DNA from: JALOOE01 sp964423545
GTDB lineage: Bacteria; Chloroflexota; Anaerolineae; CG2-30-64-16
Assembly: GCA_964423545.1 (NCBI GenBank)
Contig: CAYRFV010000017.1
Location: 1-35,444 of the forward strand
Length of the DNA stretch: 35,444 nt
Direction of reading: 5' to 3'
The translations under genes were made by a program, and so were the position numbers. Positions 24,196 through 32,705 of the stretch are shown piece by piece. The notes beneath the pieces are model-generated. The model made no database searches and was not told where the DNA came from. It was given only the letters and a program-made list of their open reading frames with translations. The number at the start of each line of letters is the position of its first letter. Positions within the stretch are counted from its first letter, which is position 1.

Positions 24196-24230
24196 GGGGT
24201 CCGAGTGGCGATCGGCGCCGGGCTGACCCC
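24196..24230 (+). terminator. two-tier hairpin after the amidohydrolase gene
   Basis: GGGGTC (24196-24201) pairs with GACCCC (24225-24230), and inside it GGCG pairs with CGCC around a five-base loop. It starts three bases after the stop. No T-run follows, so termination is only a possibility. Confidence 0.35.
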
Positions 24231-24274
24231 GCTGCTTGCAGCACGGACGCGGCGGTATCTGCAGGCCGGCGACG

Positions 24275-24283
24275 TGATATAAT
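24275..24283 (+). promoter_or_regulatory. extended -10 promoter (TGATATAAT)
   Basis: TG-A-TATAAT is a perfect extended -10 element, the only exact TATAAT in an intergenic region that I noticed in this GC-rich window. The sequence at -35 is poor, as is common with extended -10 promoters. Transcription would start near 24290, upstream of the direct repeats and about 295 bases before the first gene of the CHAT cassette. Confidence 0.6.
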
Positions 24284-24310
24284 AGCAGCAAGCGGCGCAC
24301 GGTGCAGCAG

Positions 24311-24358
24311 ACGTTTCACTTCAACGACGTTTCACTTCGAGGACGTTTCGCTTCGAGG
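24311..24358 (+). repeat. three tandem 16-bp direct repeats
   Basis: ACGTTTCACTTCAACG, ACGTTTCACTTCGAGG and ACGTTTCGCTTCGAGG follow each other without spacers. They differ only at one internal base and in the last four bases of the first copy. They begin about 20 bases after the expected transcription start of the CHAT cassette, where they could serve as an operator array or an RNA-binding site. Confidence 0.8.
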
Positions 24359-24585
24359 ACTCCGCACCTCGGAGACCCAGCACCATGGCGCATGGATGCT
24401 GAACCGACGGATGCAAGCGCGCAGGCACCGGGCGCTGGGTGCGCTCGGGCGTCGCGCTTGGCTGGCGCTTCGGTGAACCGACCCACCGGGAGGAGCCGGC
24501 CTTGTGCGTGCATCCTCGACCAGCACACTGGATAGCGGAGGAAAACGACTGCTCAGCGAGGCAAGGTCAGCACAAGGACATTCCG

Positions 24586-25809
24586 ATGCCGGTCCTCGAT
24601 GCCGCAATTGCAGACTACGCCGCGGCGCTCAACGAGCTCCAGGCGCAGGCAGACGCGGGCATCGCCTCATCATCCGCCCTGCGCCTCCTGTTGGCGCGCG
24701 ATGAGGTGGCGCGCGCGCTGGCTGCTGAAAGCGCGCCCGCTCCTCAGAGCCTCTGCGGGCTGGCGGACCTCGATGCCCGGCTGCGGACCGCCGCTCCTGC
24801 GATCGATCGAGCCGTGGGAAGCGATACGCTTGCCGGCTGGCGGCGGACGGTCGGTGCGCCAGCAGACGCGTGGTGGTGGTCGCTCGACCGGGAAGCCCGC
24901 GATGCTGGGCCGCAGCCCTCGGCGCTGTGGGCAATCGTGGCGGGCTTCTTCCTCACCGTCGCCGTCAGTCTGGCCGCCGATGTTTCACGGCGCTTTCTCA
25001 CCGGTGGCCCGGATTTCATCGGCGTCTTCAGCACCATCTCGCAGGCGGCGCTGGCGCTGCTTGCCGGGACTGCCTTCATCCAGATAGGTCCAGGCTGGAT
25101 CGAGCGCACCCTGTCGGGCGCAGGCATCGACCGCAGACAACACCATCTCTGGAAAGCAGGTCTGGCGCTGGTGGTGCTGCTGCTGATCCTGGCGCTGCGC
25201 TTGTCGCTGCCGTGGATCGCCCGCCTTTACAGCGATCGCGGCGTCCGGCTGCAGGCTGCCGGCAGGACGACGAGCGCCATCGAGAGCTACCAGCGCGCCA
25301 TCAACCTGAACGCGGACGCAGCGCAGGCCCACTACAACCTGGCAACCGCCTATGAAGATATTCTCGATTTCGATTCGGCGTTGACGGAGTATCAGACGGC
25401 CATCCGCGCCGATCCGGCTCTGTACGCAGCGCAGGTCAACCTGGCGAGGCTCTACAACCTGCGGAAGCTCGACTACGCCAGCGCGCTGCGGCTGCTCAAC
25501 ACCGCGCTGGCGTTCGAACCGATTGCAGGCGACACGCGATATTCCTTATACAAGAACCGCGGCTGGGCGCACTTCGGGCTGAAGCTATTCGGCTTAGCCG
25601 AGGAAGATCTGCGACGGGCCCTGGTCTTGCGGCCCGATGGCGCCGCAGCGCATTGTTTGCTGGCGCAGGTGCAGGAGGCGAAGGGCGCAAGTCAGGACGC
25701 CCTGGCTTCGTGGGGCAGTTGCCTGGCATTCGATGGATCGGGTGAGGCAGTAGAAGCCGATTGGCATGCGACGGCTCAAGAACGCCTGGCAGGAGGAAAG
25801 CCGCAATGA
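24586..25809 (+). CDS. three-pass membrane protein with C-terminal TPR domain
   Basis: This 407-residue protein is of unknown function. An N-terminal soluble helical domain (1-112) contains a Trp cluster, AWWWSL. Three membrane helices lie at about 113-132, 144-166 and 190-214. The TPR domain (about 216-395) has units such as AIESYQRAINLNADAAQAHY, ALTEYQTAIRADPALY and a final AEEDLRRALVLRPDGAAAH. The loop between helices two and three is rich in Arg, His and Lys, which places it in the cytoplasm and the TPR domain outside. The ATG at 24586 is preferred over the longer frame from 24439 because AAGGA lies seven bases before it and the extra part looks non-coding. Its stop overlaps the next start in an ATGA junction. 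It is the first gene of the CHAT cassette and may be its membrane platform. Confidence 0.82.
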   Translation: MPVLDAAIADYAAALNELQAQADAGIASSSALRLLLARDEVARALAAESAPAPQSLCGLADLDARLRTAAPAIDRAVGSDTLAGWRRTVGAPADAWWWSLDREARDAGPQPSALWAIVAGFFLTVAVSLAADVSRRFLTGGPDFIGVFSTISQAALALLAGTAFIQIGPGWIERTLSGAGIDRRQHHLWKAGLALVVLLLILALRLSLPWIARLYSDRGVRLQAAGRTTSAIESYQRAINLNADAAQAHYNLATAYEDILDFDSALTEYQTAIRADPALYAAQVNLARLYNLRKLDYASALRLLNTALAFEPIAGDTRYSLYKNRGWAHFGLKLFGLAEEDLRRALVLRPDGAAAHCLLAQVQEAKGASQDALASWGSCLAFDGSGEAVEADWHATAQERLAGGKPQ

Positions 25810-26978
25810 TCCGGTGCTTGTCCAAGGGTCGCGACGCAGGAAGATCCGGCACACAGAGGCGCTCCGGGCCGTTGGGCAGGCGCGACGCCCGGGCGCAAGG
25901 CGGAGTCGTCTGGATCCTGGCCTTCAGCATGTGGGCATTGCTCGGCTGTGGCGCGGCTCAGCCCACGCCGAGTAGCGCCGCGACCGCCAGGATCGACGCC
26001 GGTTTGGTCGTCGGCGTGCAGGGCAATGCGGCAGTGAAGCGAAACGGCTGGCGAGACTATGCACCAGCGTTGCTGGGCACGCCGCTGCGCCGCGGCGACC
26101 TGCTTCGGCTGGAGTCGACAGGCAGCGCCACTGTCGCCTGCGCTGATCTCAAGCTGGCCACGATCGCGAGCGGTGTGAGCGGCTACCCGTGCCAGGCGGC
26201 GCCGAAGACCCCTCTGGTGTACGAGGGCGCTCTTCTGACGCCGACGCGCGGCGACAGCGGCAGTGGCGAGTACCCGCGCATCGTCTCGCCGCGGAGGACC
26301 AAGCTGATCGACCCTCATCCGGTGCTGCGCTGGCAACCGCTCTCGGAGGCCAGAACCTACAAGGTGAGTCTCCAGGGCGCGAATTGGAGCGCCGAAGTGA
26401 GCGGCGCGCACGAGGTTCCCTATCCCGCCGACGCACCGGCGCTGCAGCCCGGCGTCAACTATCGGCTGGTCGTGACTTCCGGCGACCGGTCGTCAAGCGA
26501 GGAACCGGGCGCAGGGCTTGCGTTCACACTGGCCACCGCCGAGGAGGTCAGGTCGATCCGAGAGGCCGAAGCCAGAATCAGGTCGCTGGGCCTTGCCGAA
26601 ACCGCGACCGCTCTGCTGGTCGCCAACGTATACGCCACCAACGGACTCCACGCCGAGGCGATCGAGGGGCTGGAGCGGCTGCCCGGACCACAAGAGCCGG
26701 CAGTGCTGCGGCTGCTCGGCGACCTCTACATCGCCGTTGGCCTGAATCAACTGGCCGAGGAACGTTACACGGCTGCACTCACCCGGTCCGAGACGCTGAA
26801 TGACATCGAGGGGCAGGCGCAGGCGCACCACGCGTTGGGCCGCATCTTCGGGGCGTTGGGCAATCCGGACGACGCTCGCCGCCACTTCAGCAACGCGCTG
26901 ACACTGTATGATCGGCTGGGCGACGCTAAGAAAGCCGCCGAGGCAAAGGCGCAGCTCGATGCACTGCCGCAGCCTTGA
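25806..26978 (+). CDS. lipoprotein with FecR-like region and TPRs
   Basis: This 390-residue protein has a lipobox, LLGC with Cys48, after a hydrophobic stretch and an unusually long basic N-terminus. Residues about 64-130 (VVGVQGNAAVKRNG, APALLGTPLRRGDLLRL) read like a FecR-type beta domain. Residues about 158-243 (PVLRWQPLSEARTYKVSL, LQPGVNYRLVV) form an Ig/fibronectin-like domain. TPR units occupy about 262-388, ending with RRHFSNALTLYDRLGD. The ATG at 25806 is set by AGGAGGAAAG upstream and overlaps the previous stop by four bases. It overlaps the CHAT gene by 20 bases, so the three proteins are probably made together. It is predicted to be anchored on the outer face of the membrane. The FecR-like domain does not imply iron uptake, as no sigma factor or receptor is near. 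Confidence 0.8.
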   Translation: MIRCLSKGRDAGRSGTQRRSGPLGRRDARAQGGVVWILAFSMWALLGCGAAQPTPSSAATARIDAGLVVGVQGNAAVKRNGWRDYAPALLGTPLRRGDLLRLESTGSATVACADLKLATIASGVSGYPCQAAPKTPLVYEGALLTPTRGDSGSGEYPRIVSPRRTKLIDPHPVLRWQPLSEARTYKVSLQGANWSAEVSGAHEVPYPADAPALQPGVNYRLVVTSGDRSSSEEPGAGLAFTLATAEEVRSIREAEARIRSLGLAETATALLVANVYATNGLHAEAIEGLERLPGPQEPAVLRLLGDLYIAVGLNQLAEERYTAALTRSETLNDIEGQAQAHHALGRIFGALGNPDDARRHFSNALTLYDRLGDAKKAAEAKAQLDALPQP

Positions 26979-29900
26979 CGCGCCGGTTGTCCTGTTCGTT
27001 GCACTCCTGTTCGGGGTGGCGCTGGCGTTCGCGCCTTCGCGCGTTGCAGCACAGTCGGTCGCGCCGACTTCCACACCGCCGCCGGAACTCTCAGCCAAAA
27101 CCCGCGCCGATACGCTGGCCGTCGAAGGGCTCGCCCACTTCGGATCCAGCGACTTCGAGGCGGCCAGGGCGGCCTTCGAACAAGCCATCCCCCTCTATCG
27201 AAAGGCCGGCGTCGTCGCCGACGAGGCCGGCACGCAGGTGGCGCTAGGTCTGATCCACACGGTGCAGGGCCAGCATGCCAACGCGCTGCGCGCCTATGAG
27301 GATGCGCTAGCGCTCTGGCGCAGCCTGGGCGAGCGCCAGATGGTCGGCCGCACCCTCAATAGCATCGGCTGGAGCCACTTCCGCTTGGGCCAAATCAGGG
27401 AGGCGAAGGCGAGCTTCGCGCAGGCCCTTGAGACCCTTCGCGCGGCCAACATACGCAGTGATGAACGTCAGGCGCTGGCCGGGTTGGCCAGCGTCCACTA
27501 TGCACTGAGCGAGTACACCGATGCCGTTGCGCGTTACCTCGAGGCGCTCACCATCGCGCGCGAACTGGGCGATCAAGCGAATGAGATGGCGCTGCTGATG
27601 GCGCTCGGCCCTGCCTACGACGCCCTGAGCCAGCACGACCACGCGCTCGATGCCTATGCCCAGGCGCTGTCGGTTGCGCGCCGGGCAGCGGAACGGCGTG
27701 TGGAGGCGCAGGCGTTGGGACAGTTGGGCTTTGTGTCAGCACGGCAGCGCCGCTACGACCGCGCGATCGAATACGATACGCAAGCGCTGGCGCTGGCGCG
27801 CGAGCAGCGCGACAGCGCCGGTGAAGCGCAGCTCCTGCACAGCATCGGAAACGTGTATGAGGATACGTGGCGGCCCGCAGAGGCGCTGGAGGCGTACCGC
27901 GAGGCGCTCGTCATCGAGCGGCAGCTCGGCAATCGCAGCCGCGAGGCGCTCAACCTGCGCGACATCGGCTCTGCGCTGCAGACGTTGGGCCGGACTGACG
28001 AGGCCGCAGCCGCCTACCAGGAAGCTGCAGCGATCTTTAGTGGGGCAGGCGACACAGCAGGCGAAAACGGCGCGCTGAATAATCTCGGACAGCTTTATGC
28101 CACGCTCGGGCGGACCCAGGAGGCGGAGCGGCTGCTGGAAGCTGTCGTCGGCCGGGCCCGGTCGGCCGGCGATCCTCGGGGCGCTGCGACGGCGTTGAGC
28201 AACCTCGGCACGGTGTACAGCATGCGCGGTGAGTATGAGCGCGCGCTGGCGGCCCAGGCCAACGCGCTGGCAGCCGTCCAGGCGCTTGGGGATCGGTCAA
28301 ACGAGGCGACCATTCTCAATAACCTGGGGTTGACCTACGATCGCTCGGGCCGTTACGATGATGCCAGGGACCGCTATGACCGGGCGCTGGCCATCCATCG
28401 GGAGTTGGCGGACCGCGGCGGTGAGGCGCGCACGCTGAACAACCTGGGCGGCCTCGCGGAGAACCACGGCCGATTCACCGACGCGCTCCGGCTCTATCAG
28501 CAAGCGCTCGATGTGTTTCAGAGTTTGGGCGCCGCCAGTGAAGAAGCTGCTGCGCTCAATAACATAGGCGGCGTCTACGAACGGCTCGGGCAGCCTCAAC
28601 GCGCCATCGAGCTCTACCAACAGGCGTTGGAGATACGGCGCCGGCTGGGCGAGCAGCTCGGCCAGGCTGCTGCGCTCAACAACATCGGCAGCGTCGAGGC
28701 TCGGAGGGGAAACCATGTTGAGGCGCTGGCCAGTTACGAACAGGCCCTCTTGCTCGCGCAACAGGCCGGAGATCGCGCCCTGGAGGCGAGCATCCGGGAC
28801 AACACCGGGGGCGCCCTGGCTCAGTTGGGCCGCACCGAGGCTGCGAGGTTGGCGCATCAGCAGGCCCTGGTCATCCGTCGTGCGCTCGGCCTCCGGGCCG
28901 ACGAGGCCCTTTCGCTCAACAACATCGGCGCGATTCACGTGGCGCTTGATCAGCTTTCTGAGGCGCTTGACCGTTTCGACGAGGCGCTGGCTATCCAGCG
29001 AGAGATCGGCGATGAGGCTGGAGAGGCCGTGACGCTGTCGAACATCGCGTATGTGCGCCGCCTCGAAGGACAGCTCCCGGCGGCATTGGACGCATATCAG
29101 CAGGCGATCGCAATCATAGAACGCCAGCGATCCACCCTCGTGCTGGAGGAGCTCCGAACAGGGCTGACATCCGATTGGGCCGCGACCTATGCCGCGGCGG
29201 TCGAACTACTGCTGCAACTGGGACGCGGCGCAGAGGCTTTCGGCATGGCCGAACGCGGACGTGCGCGAGCTTTGCTCGATCAGCTTGCGGGCGGCCGCGT
29301 GGCCGTGCGATCCGACTACCGTCAGGGCGCCGACGCTGCGCTTCTGGACCAGGAGGAGACGCTTCGCGCCGATCTCGCCCGGCTCGATCGGCTGCTGCGT
29401 CAGGAGCGCGCCAGACCGAGCGCCCAACGCAGCGCCGAACAATCGCGCACCCTGGCCGACCAGCTCAACCGGAAACAACATGAGTATGACGCGCTGATGG
29501 CGCGCATCAAGCTCAGCGCCCCTGATTACGTCGGCCTGGTCACCGGATCGCCGCTGGGATTGCACGAGGTGCAGGAACTGCTGCCTCCGGAAGTCACGCT
29601 GTTGTCCTATTATCTGACGCCGGAGCGGTCGCTGGCGTTCGTGGCCAACCGGCAGGCGCTGCATGTGGTCGAATTGCCAGTCACCCCCGCCAAGCTTCGA
29701 GAGGCGACCGTGCTGAGCCGCGACAGCATTCTGGCGCAGGATGTCGCACCGCATGGCTTGGCGATGTTGAGCGACTGGTTGATCGCGCCCGTTCGCAAAT
29801 ATCTGACCACGCGTACGGTCGGCATCGTGCCGCATGATGTGCTACACTATCTGCCATTCAGCGCGCTGCCTGCGTCTTCCACGGGAAACATCGGCCAGCG

Positions 29901-30738
29901 CTTCCTCGGCGATGAGTTCGTCCTATTCATCCTGCCGAGCGCCAGCACGCTGCCTTTCGTGAGAGATGACACAGTGGCAGATGCATCCGCAGCGCCTGCT
30001 CTGCCGCTGCTGGCAGCCGCATACGGCCGCGCAGAGGGACTGCCCCCGCTCCGCTTCGCCGAAAAGGAAGGCCAGGAGATTGCCAGCCTCTTCGGCGTCG
30101 CACCGTTGGTCGGCAGCGCCGCCACTGAATCGGCGGTCCGCGAGCAGGCAAGTCGCGCCCGATTCATCCACATAGCGGCGCACGGTCAGCTCAATGCCGC
30201 CAATCCGCTCTTTTCGCGGTTGGTGCTGGCTCCCGATCAGGCCCATGATGGTTCGCTGGAGGTCCACGAGGTGTCTGGTCTCGACCTGCGCCATGCCGAC
30301 CTGGTGACGCTGAGCGCCTGCCAGACGCAGCTCGGCGTGCGCAGCGGGGGAGACGACCTGATCGGATTGAGCCGGGCGTTCATTGCCGGCGCCGGCGCGC
30401 CCACCGTGGTTGCCAGCCTGTGGAGCGTGGACGACGAAGCAACTGCCGCCCTCATGAAGGCGTTCTATGCCGGGATGCGCAACGGTCTCGGCAAAGCCGA
30501 GGCGCTGCGAGTCGCGCAGGCGGCGGTGCGCAACGACAAGACGCATCCCGAATGGGTGCGTCCCTACTACTGGGCGGCTTTCACCTTGACGGGTGAGCCG
30601 GGCGCGGTGCAGTCCGCCGGGCCGCAGGACTGGCGGCCCTGGGGCATCGGCATCGCGATCCTGGGCGCTGTGCTCGCATGCGGTCTGGCGGTATGGCGTC
30701 TGCGACGCCGTCACTGGCGACAACTCGAGGCGGGTTAA
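26959..30738 (+). CDS. exported TPR-CHAT protease with C-terminal membrane anchor
   Basis: This 1259-residue protein has a signal peptide (FVALLFGVALAFA, cleavage near AAQ). Then come 17 consecutive TPR units of 40 residues (about 40-735) of the NNLG/NNIG type found in kinesin light chain and LGN proteins. A helical linker with a charged coiled coil (about 790-860) precedes a CHAT domain (about 865-1215). The caspase-like dyad is intact: His1075 in HIAAHGQ and Cys1121 in LSACQT. The usual AGAGAPTVVASLWSVDD and PYYWAAFTLTG follow. One membrane helix (about 1225-1245) ends in RRRHW, which predicts the C-terminus inside and the protease outside. CHAT is a clan CD peptidase domain related to separases and caspases. 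The start is chosen at 26959 with AAAGG nine bases upstream; an in-frame ATG 17 codons earlier is less likely. Target unknown. Confidence 0.9.
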   Translation: MHCRSLDAPVVLFVALLFGVALAFAPSRVAAQSVAPTSTPPPELSAKTRADTLAVEGLAHFGSSDFEAARAAFEQAIPLYRKAGVVADEAGTQVALGLIHTVQGQHANALRAYEDALALWRSLGERQMVGRTLNSIGWSHFRLGQIREAKASFAQALETLRAANIRSDERQALAGLASVHYALSEYTDAVARYLEALTIARELGDQANEMALLMALGPAYDALSQHDHALDAYAQALSVARRAAERRVEAQALGQLGFVSARQRRYDRAIEYDTQALALAREQRDSAGEAQLLHSIGNVYEDTWRPAEALEAYREALVIERQLGNRSREALNLRDIGSALQTLGRTDEAAAAYQEAAAIFSGAGDTAGENGALNNLGQLYATLGRTQEAERLLEAVVGRARSAGDPRGAATALSNLGTVYSMRGEYERALAAQANALAAVQALGDRSNEATILNNLGLTYDRSGRYDDARDRYDRALAIHRELADRGGEARTLNNLGGLAENHGRFTDALRLYQQALDVFQSLGAASEEAAALNNIGGVYERLGQPQRAIELYQQALEIRRRLGEQLGQAAALNNIGSVEARRGNHVEALASYEQALLLAQQAGDRALEASIRDNTGGALAQLGRTEAARLAHQQALVIRRALGLRADEALSLNNIGAIHVALDQLSEALDRFDEALAIQREIGDEAGEAVTLSNIAYVRRLEGQLPAALDAYQQAIAIIERQRSTLVLEELRTGLTSDWAATYAAAVELLLQLGRGAEAFGMAERGRARALLDQLAGGRVAVRSDYRQGADAALLDQEETLRADLARLDRLLRQERARPSAQRSAEQSRTLADQLNRKQHEYDALMARIKLSAPDYVGLVTGSPLGLHEVQELLPPEVTLLSYYLTPERSLAFVANRQALHVVELPVTPAKLREATVLSRDSILAQDVAPHGLAMLSDWLIAPVRKYLTTRTVGIVPHDVLHYLPFSALPASSTGNIGQRFLGDEFVLFILPSASTLPFVRDDTVADASAAPALPLLAAAYGRAEGLPPLRFAEKEGQEIASLFGVAPLVGSAATESAVREQASRARFIHIAAHGQLNAANPLFSRLVLAPDQAHDGSLEVHEVSGLDLRHADLVTLSACQTQLGVRSGGDDLIGLSRAFIAGAGAPTVVASLWSVDDEATAALMKAFYAGMRNGLGKAEALRVAQAAVRNDKTHPEWVRPYYWAAFTLTGEPGAVQSAGPQDWRPWGIGIAILGAVLACGLAVWRLRRRHWRQLEAG

Positions 30739-30742
30739 TGGC

Positions 30743-31708
30743 ATGGCAGCCTCTGTAGCAGTCCCGCTCCTCTTCGGCCCGTACGGTAGCGCCGCCGTAG
30801 AACACCTGCCTCGCTTCAGCGCGTACGGCGCGAACGCGCTCTGGTTCCACGGCTTCGATGAGGCTGCCTTCGCAGCATGTCAGGCGCATGGCGTCGCTGC
30901 TTGTGTGGAGTTCAAGACCTTCCGCACTGATTTCGGCTTGCATCCCGAATTGGCGCCGATCGGCGCCGACGGGCGACCGATCCGTTACGGCCGGCTGGTC
31001 CAGGGCGTCTGCCTTTCGCACCCGGAGTTTCTTGCCGAGATCGAGGCGCATCTGCTGGATGGTCTGCGCCGGTGTGCTCCGACCGGCATATGGCTGGACT
31101 ATCTCACTTACGCGGGTTGGTTCGAGGAGCCATCGCCCGACTTGCAGGAAAGCTGCTTCTGTCCCCGCTGCGTGGCCGAATTCTGCGGAGCAACCGGGCT
31201 TGACGCAACCACTCCCGGACAGATCCTGGCGCACCACGCACCGGCCTGGACGCGCCACAAGTGCGAGCGGATTGCCGGCTTCGCAGCACGTTACGCCCGC
31301 TTGATCCGAGAGCGCCTGCCCGGTTGCATTATCGGCGCCTATATGTGCCCGTGGACGCCGGCCGAGTTCAATGGCGCACTGACGCGGATCTTTGCCCAGG
31401 ATTACGCGTTGCTGGCGCCGTCAGTCGACATCTTCACGCCGCTGATCTATGCTCGGAAGAGCGGCCGGTCGCCGGGATGGGGTCGACAGTTCCTGGAGGG
31501 AGCTGCGAGCTTCGTTCCGCCGCACCGGAAGGTGCAACTGATCCTCGATGCGCTGGATTTTCCGGCCAGCCTCATCGCGGCAGGCGAATCCGCACAGACG
31601 AGCTGGGGTATCCAGCTTTTCGATGGAGCACAGGTCTTCAGTGATCCAGATCGGGCCGGAGTCTTCAGCGATGCTGTCGACCGAATCCGCGGAAGAGCGA
31701 TGCCGTAA
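30743..31708 (+). CDS. putative glycosidase-like TIM-barrel protein
   Basis: This 321-residue protein has no signal peptide. The pattern of short hydrophobic strands (ALWFHGF, ACVEFKTFRTD, GIWLDYLTYAGWF, GAYMCPW, IFTPLIYARKSG, LILDALDF) is that of a TIM barrel, with carboxylates at strand ends as in hypothetical glycoside hydrolases. CFCPRCVAEFC after strand four recalls the Cys-rich loop of glycoside hydrolase-like proteins that precedes FxxxxG. I cannot name a family or reaction with confidence. The ATG at 30743 lies four bases after the CHAT stop, so the two are likely on one transcript, although the ribosome binding site is distant (GAGG, 12 bases). It opens the second half of the catabolic block. 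Confidence 0.72.
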   Translation: MAASVAVPLLFGPYGSAAVEHLPRFSAYGANALWFHGFDEAAFAACQAHGVAACVEFKTFRTDFGLHPELAPIGADGRPIRYGRLVQGVCLSHPEFLAEIEAHLLDGLRRCAPTGIWLDYLTYAGWFEEPSPDLQESCFCPRCVAEFCGATGLDATTPGQILAHHAPAWTRHKCERIAGFAARYARLIRERLPGCIIGAYMCPWTPAEFNGALTRIFAQDYALLAPSVDIFTPLIYARKSGRSPGWGRQFLEGAASFVPPHRKVQLILDALDFPASLIAAGESAQTSWGIQLFDGAQVFSDPDRAGVFSDAVDRIRGRAMP

Positions 31709-31726
31709 GGCAAGGAGGAGTGCAAT

Positions 31727-32341
31727 ATGAATCTGCTGTCAGGTCTCACACCCGAAACTCTGGCCTCTCGCTCGTTGTCATGGGATCACCCGCCTGAGCG
31801 GTGGGAGATGCTGCCGGAAGGAGGCATCCGGATCCATGTGCCACCGAAGGTCGATTACTTCCAGGCCCCAGCGGGCACGCATGCGGCCGACAGCGCGCCG
31901 TATCTCCGGCTGGTGGTGACAGGGGACTTCGTTGCGCAGGCGCGGGTCTGTCCTGCCTTCAACACACAATATGACGCCGGCGCGCTCATGGTGCGGCATG
32001 ATGCGCACCAGTGGGCCAAGCTTTGCTACGAAGCCACCGACTTCGGCACACATGCGGCGGTCAGCGTGGTCACGCGCATGCACTCAGACGACGCAAACGG
32101 CGTCAACCTGGATGCGCCCGACGTGTGGCTACAGATCTTCCGGAGCGGCGACGTCTTCGGCATGCACTACGCCCTGGATGGAGCGGACTGGCGGATGGTG
32201 CGCCTGTTTCGACTCACGGTCCCGCCGGCGATCAAGGTTGGACTGGTGGCGCAGTGCCCATCGGGTCCCGGCACAACGGTGGATTTTCTCAGCTTCACCC
32301 TGGAGCAGCGCTCGGTCACAAACCTGCGAACCGGCAGATAA
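31727..32341 (+). CDS. DUF1349 concanavalin-like protein
   Basis: This 204-residue protein has the marks of DUF1349, a beta-sandwich of the concanavalin A-like superfamily, often next to sugar-catabolic genes. The marks are an early SWDHPPERWE, the core DAGALMVRHDAHQWAKLCYE, VSVVTRMHSDDANG, VWLQIFRSGDVFGMHYALDG and the closing VGLVAQCPSG. Such domains probably bind carbohydrate; no catalytic residues are established. A clean AAGGAGGAG lies six bases before the ATG, 18 bases after the previous stop. There is no signal peptide, so it would be cytoplasmic. Confidence 0.85.
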   Translation: MNLLSGLTPETLASRSLSWDHPPERWEMLPEGGIRIHVPPKVDYFQAPAGTHAADSAPYLRLVVTGDFVAQARVCPAFNTQYDAGALMVRHDAHQWAKLCYEATDFGTHAAVSVVTRMHSDDANGVNLDAPDVWLQIFRSGDVFGMHYALDGADWRMVRLFRLTVPPAIKVGLVAQCPSGPGTTVDFLSFTLEQRSVTNLRTGR

Positions 32342-32363
32342 ATCCAAGACACAGGAGTTACTG

Positions 32364-32693
32364 ATGATCTACGAATTGCGCACTTACTGGGCGGCGCCGG
32401 GCAAAGCTGCGGCATTGCACAACCGTTTTCGGACGCTGACGCTGCGTATCTTCGCCAAGCACGGCATGCAGGTCGTGGGACTGTGGACGCCCGATCCAAG
32501 CACGGAGGAAACCGGCGACCTGGTGTACATCATGGCGTTCGCCGATCAGGCGGCGAAGGACCGTGCCTGGGAGTCGTTCCGCGCCGACCCCGACTGGATT
32601 GCAGGCCGGGCGGCCAGCGAAAAAGAGGGCGCGCTGGCGGTTCGAGTCAAGAGCGTGGTCCTGCTCCCCACCGACTACTCCCCGCTGAAGTAG
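32364..32693 (+). CDS. NIPSNAP family protein
   Basis: This 109-residue protein begins MIYELRTYWAAPGKAAALHN, the typical NIPSNAP start. It continues with VVGLWTPDP, DLVYIMAFADQAAKDRAWE and FRADPDWIAG, the usual second half of a single ferredoxin-like alpha+beta domain. Members form dimers; their biochemical role is mostly unknown, and they often sit in catabolic operons. ACAGGAG is seven bases before the ATG, and 22 bases separate it from the DUF1349 gene. Confidence 0.88.
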   Translation: MIYELRTYWAAPGKAAALHNRFRTLTLRIFAKHGMQVVGLWTPDPSTEETGDLVYIMAFADQAAKDRAWESFRADPDWIAGRAASEKEGALAVRVKSVVLLPTDYSPLK

Positions 32694-32705
32694 CCCGATC
32701 CTGAC

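Larger units (their letters stand above)
24193..24585. other. leader region of the CHAT cassette, 393 bases
   Basis: It contains a two-tier hairpin (24196-24230), an extended -10 promoter (24275-24283) and three 16-bp direct repeats (24311-24358), followed by about 225 bases without a convincing gene up to the ATG at 24586. The frame of the next gene is open back to 24439, but that part shows no good start. The long leader suggests post-transcriptional or operator-type control. Confidence 0.6.

Noticed and set aside
24311..24358. short CRISPR array
   Set aside because: The 16-bp repeats are directly contiguous with no spacers.
24396..24476. 26-codon Arg-rich ORF in the CHAT leader
   Set aside because: No ribosome binding site precedes it and its composition is that expected of random GC-rich frames.
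25806..26978. iron-uptake FecR regulator
   Set aside because: The FecR-like part is in an exported lipoprotein without the cytoplasmic tail, and no sigma factor or TonB-type receptor is nearby.
26959..30738. Craspase-like (type III-E CRISPR) TPR-CHAT
   Set aside because: No Cas7-11, no other cas gene and no CRISPR repeats are in the window, and this protein has a signal peptide and a membrane anchor.
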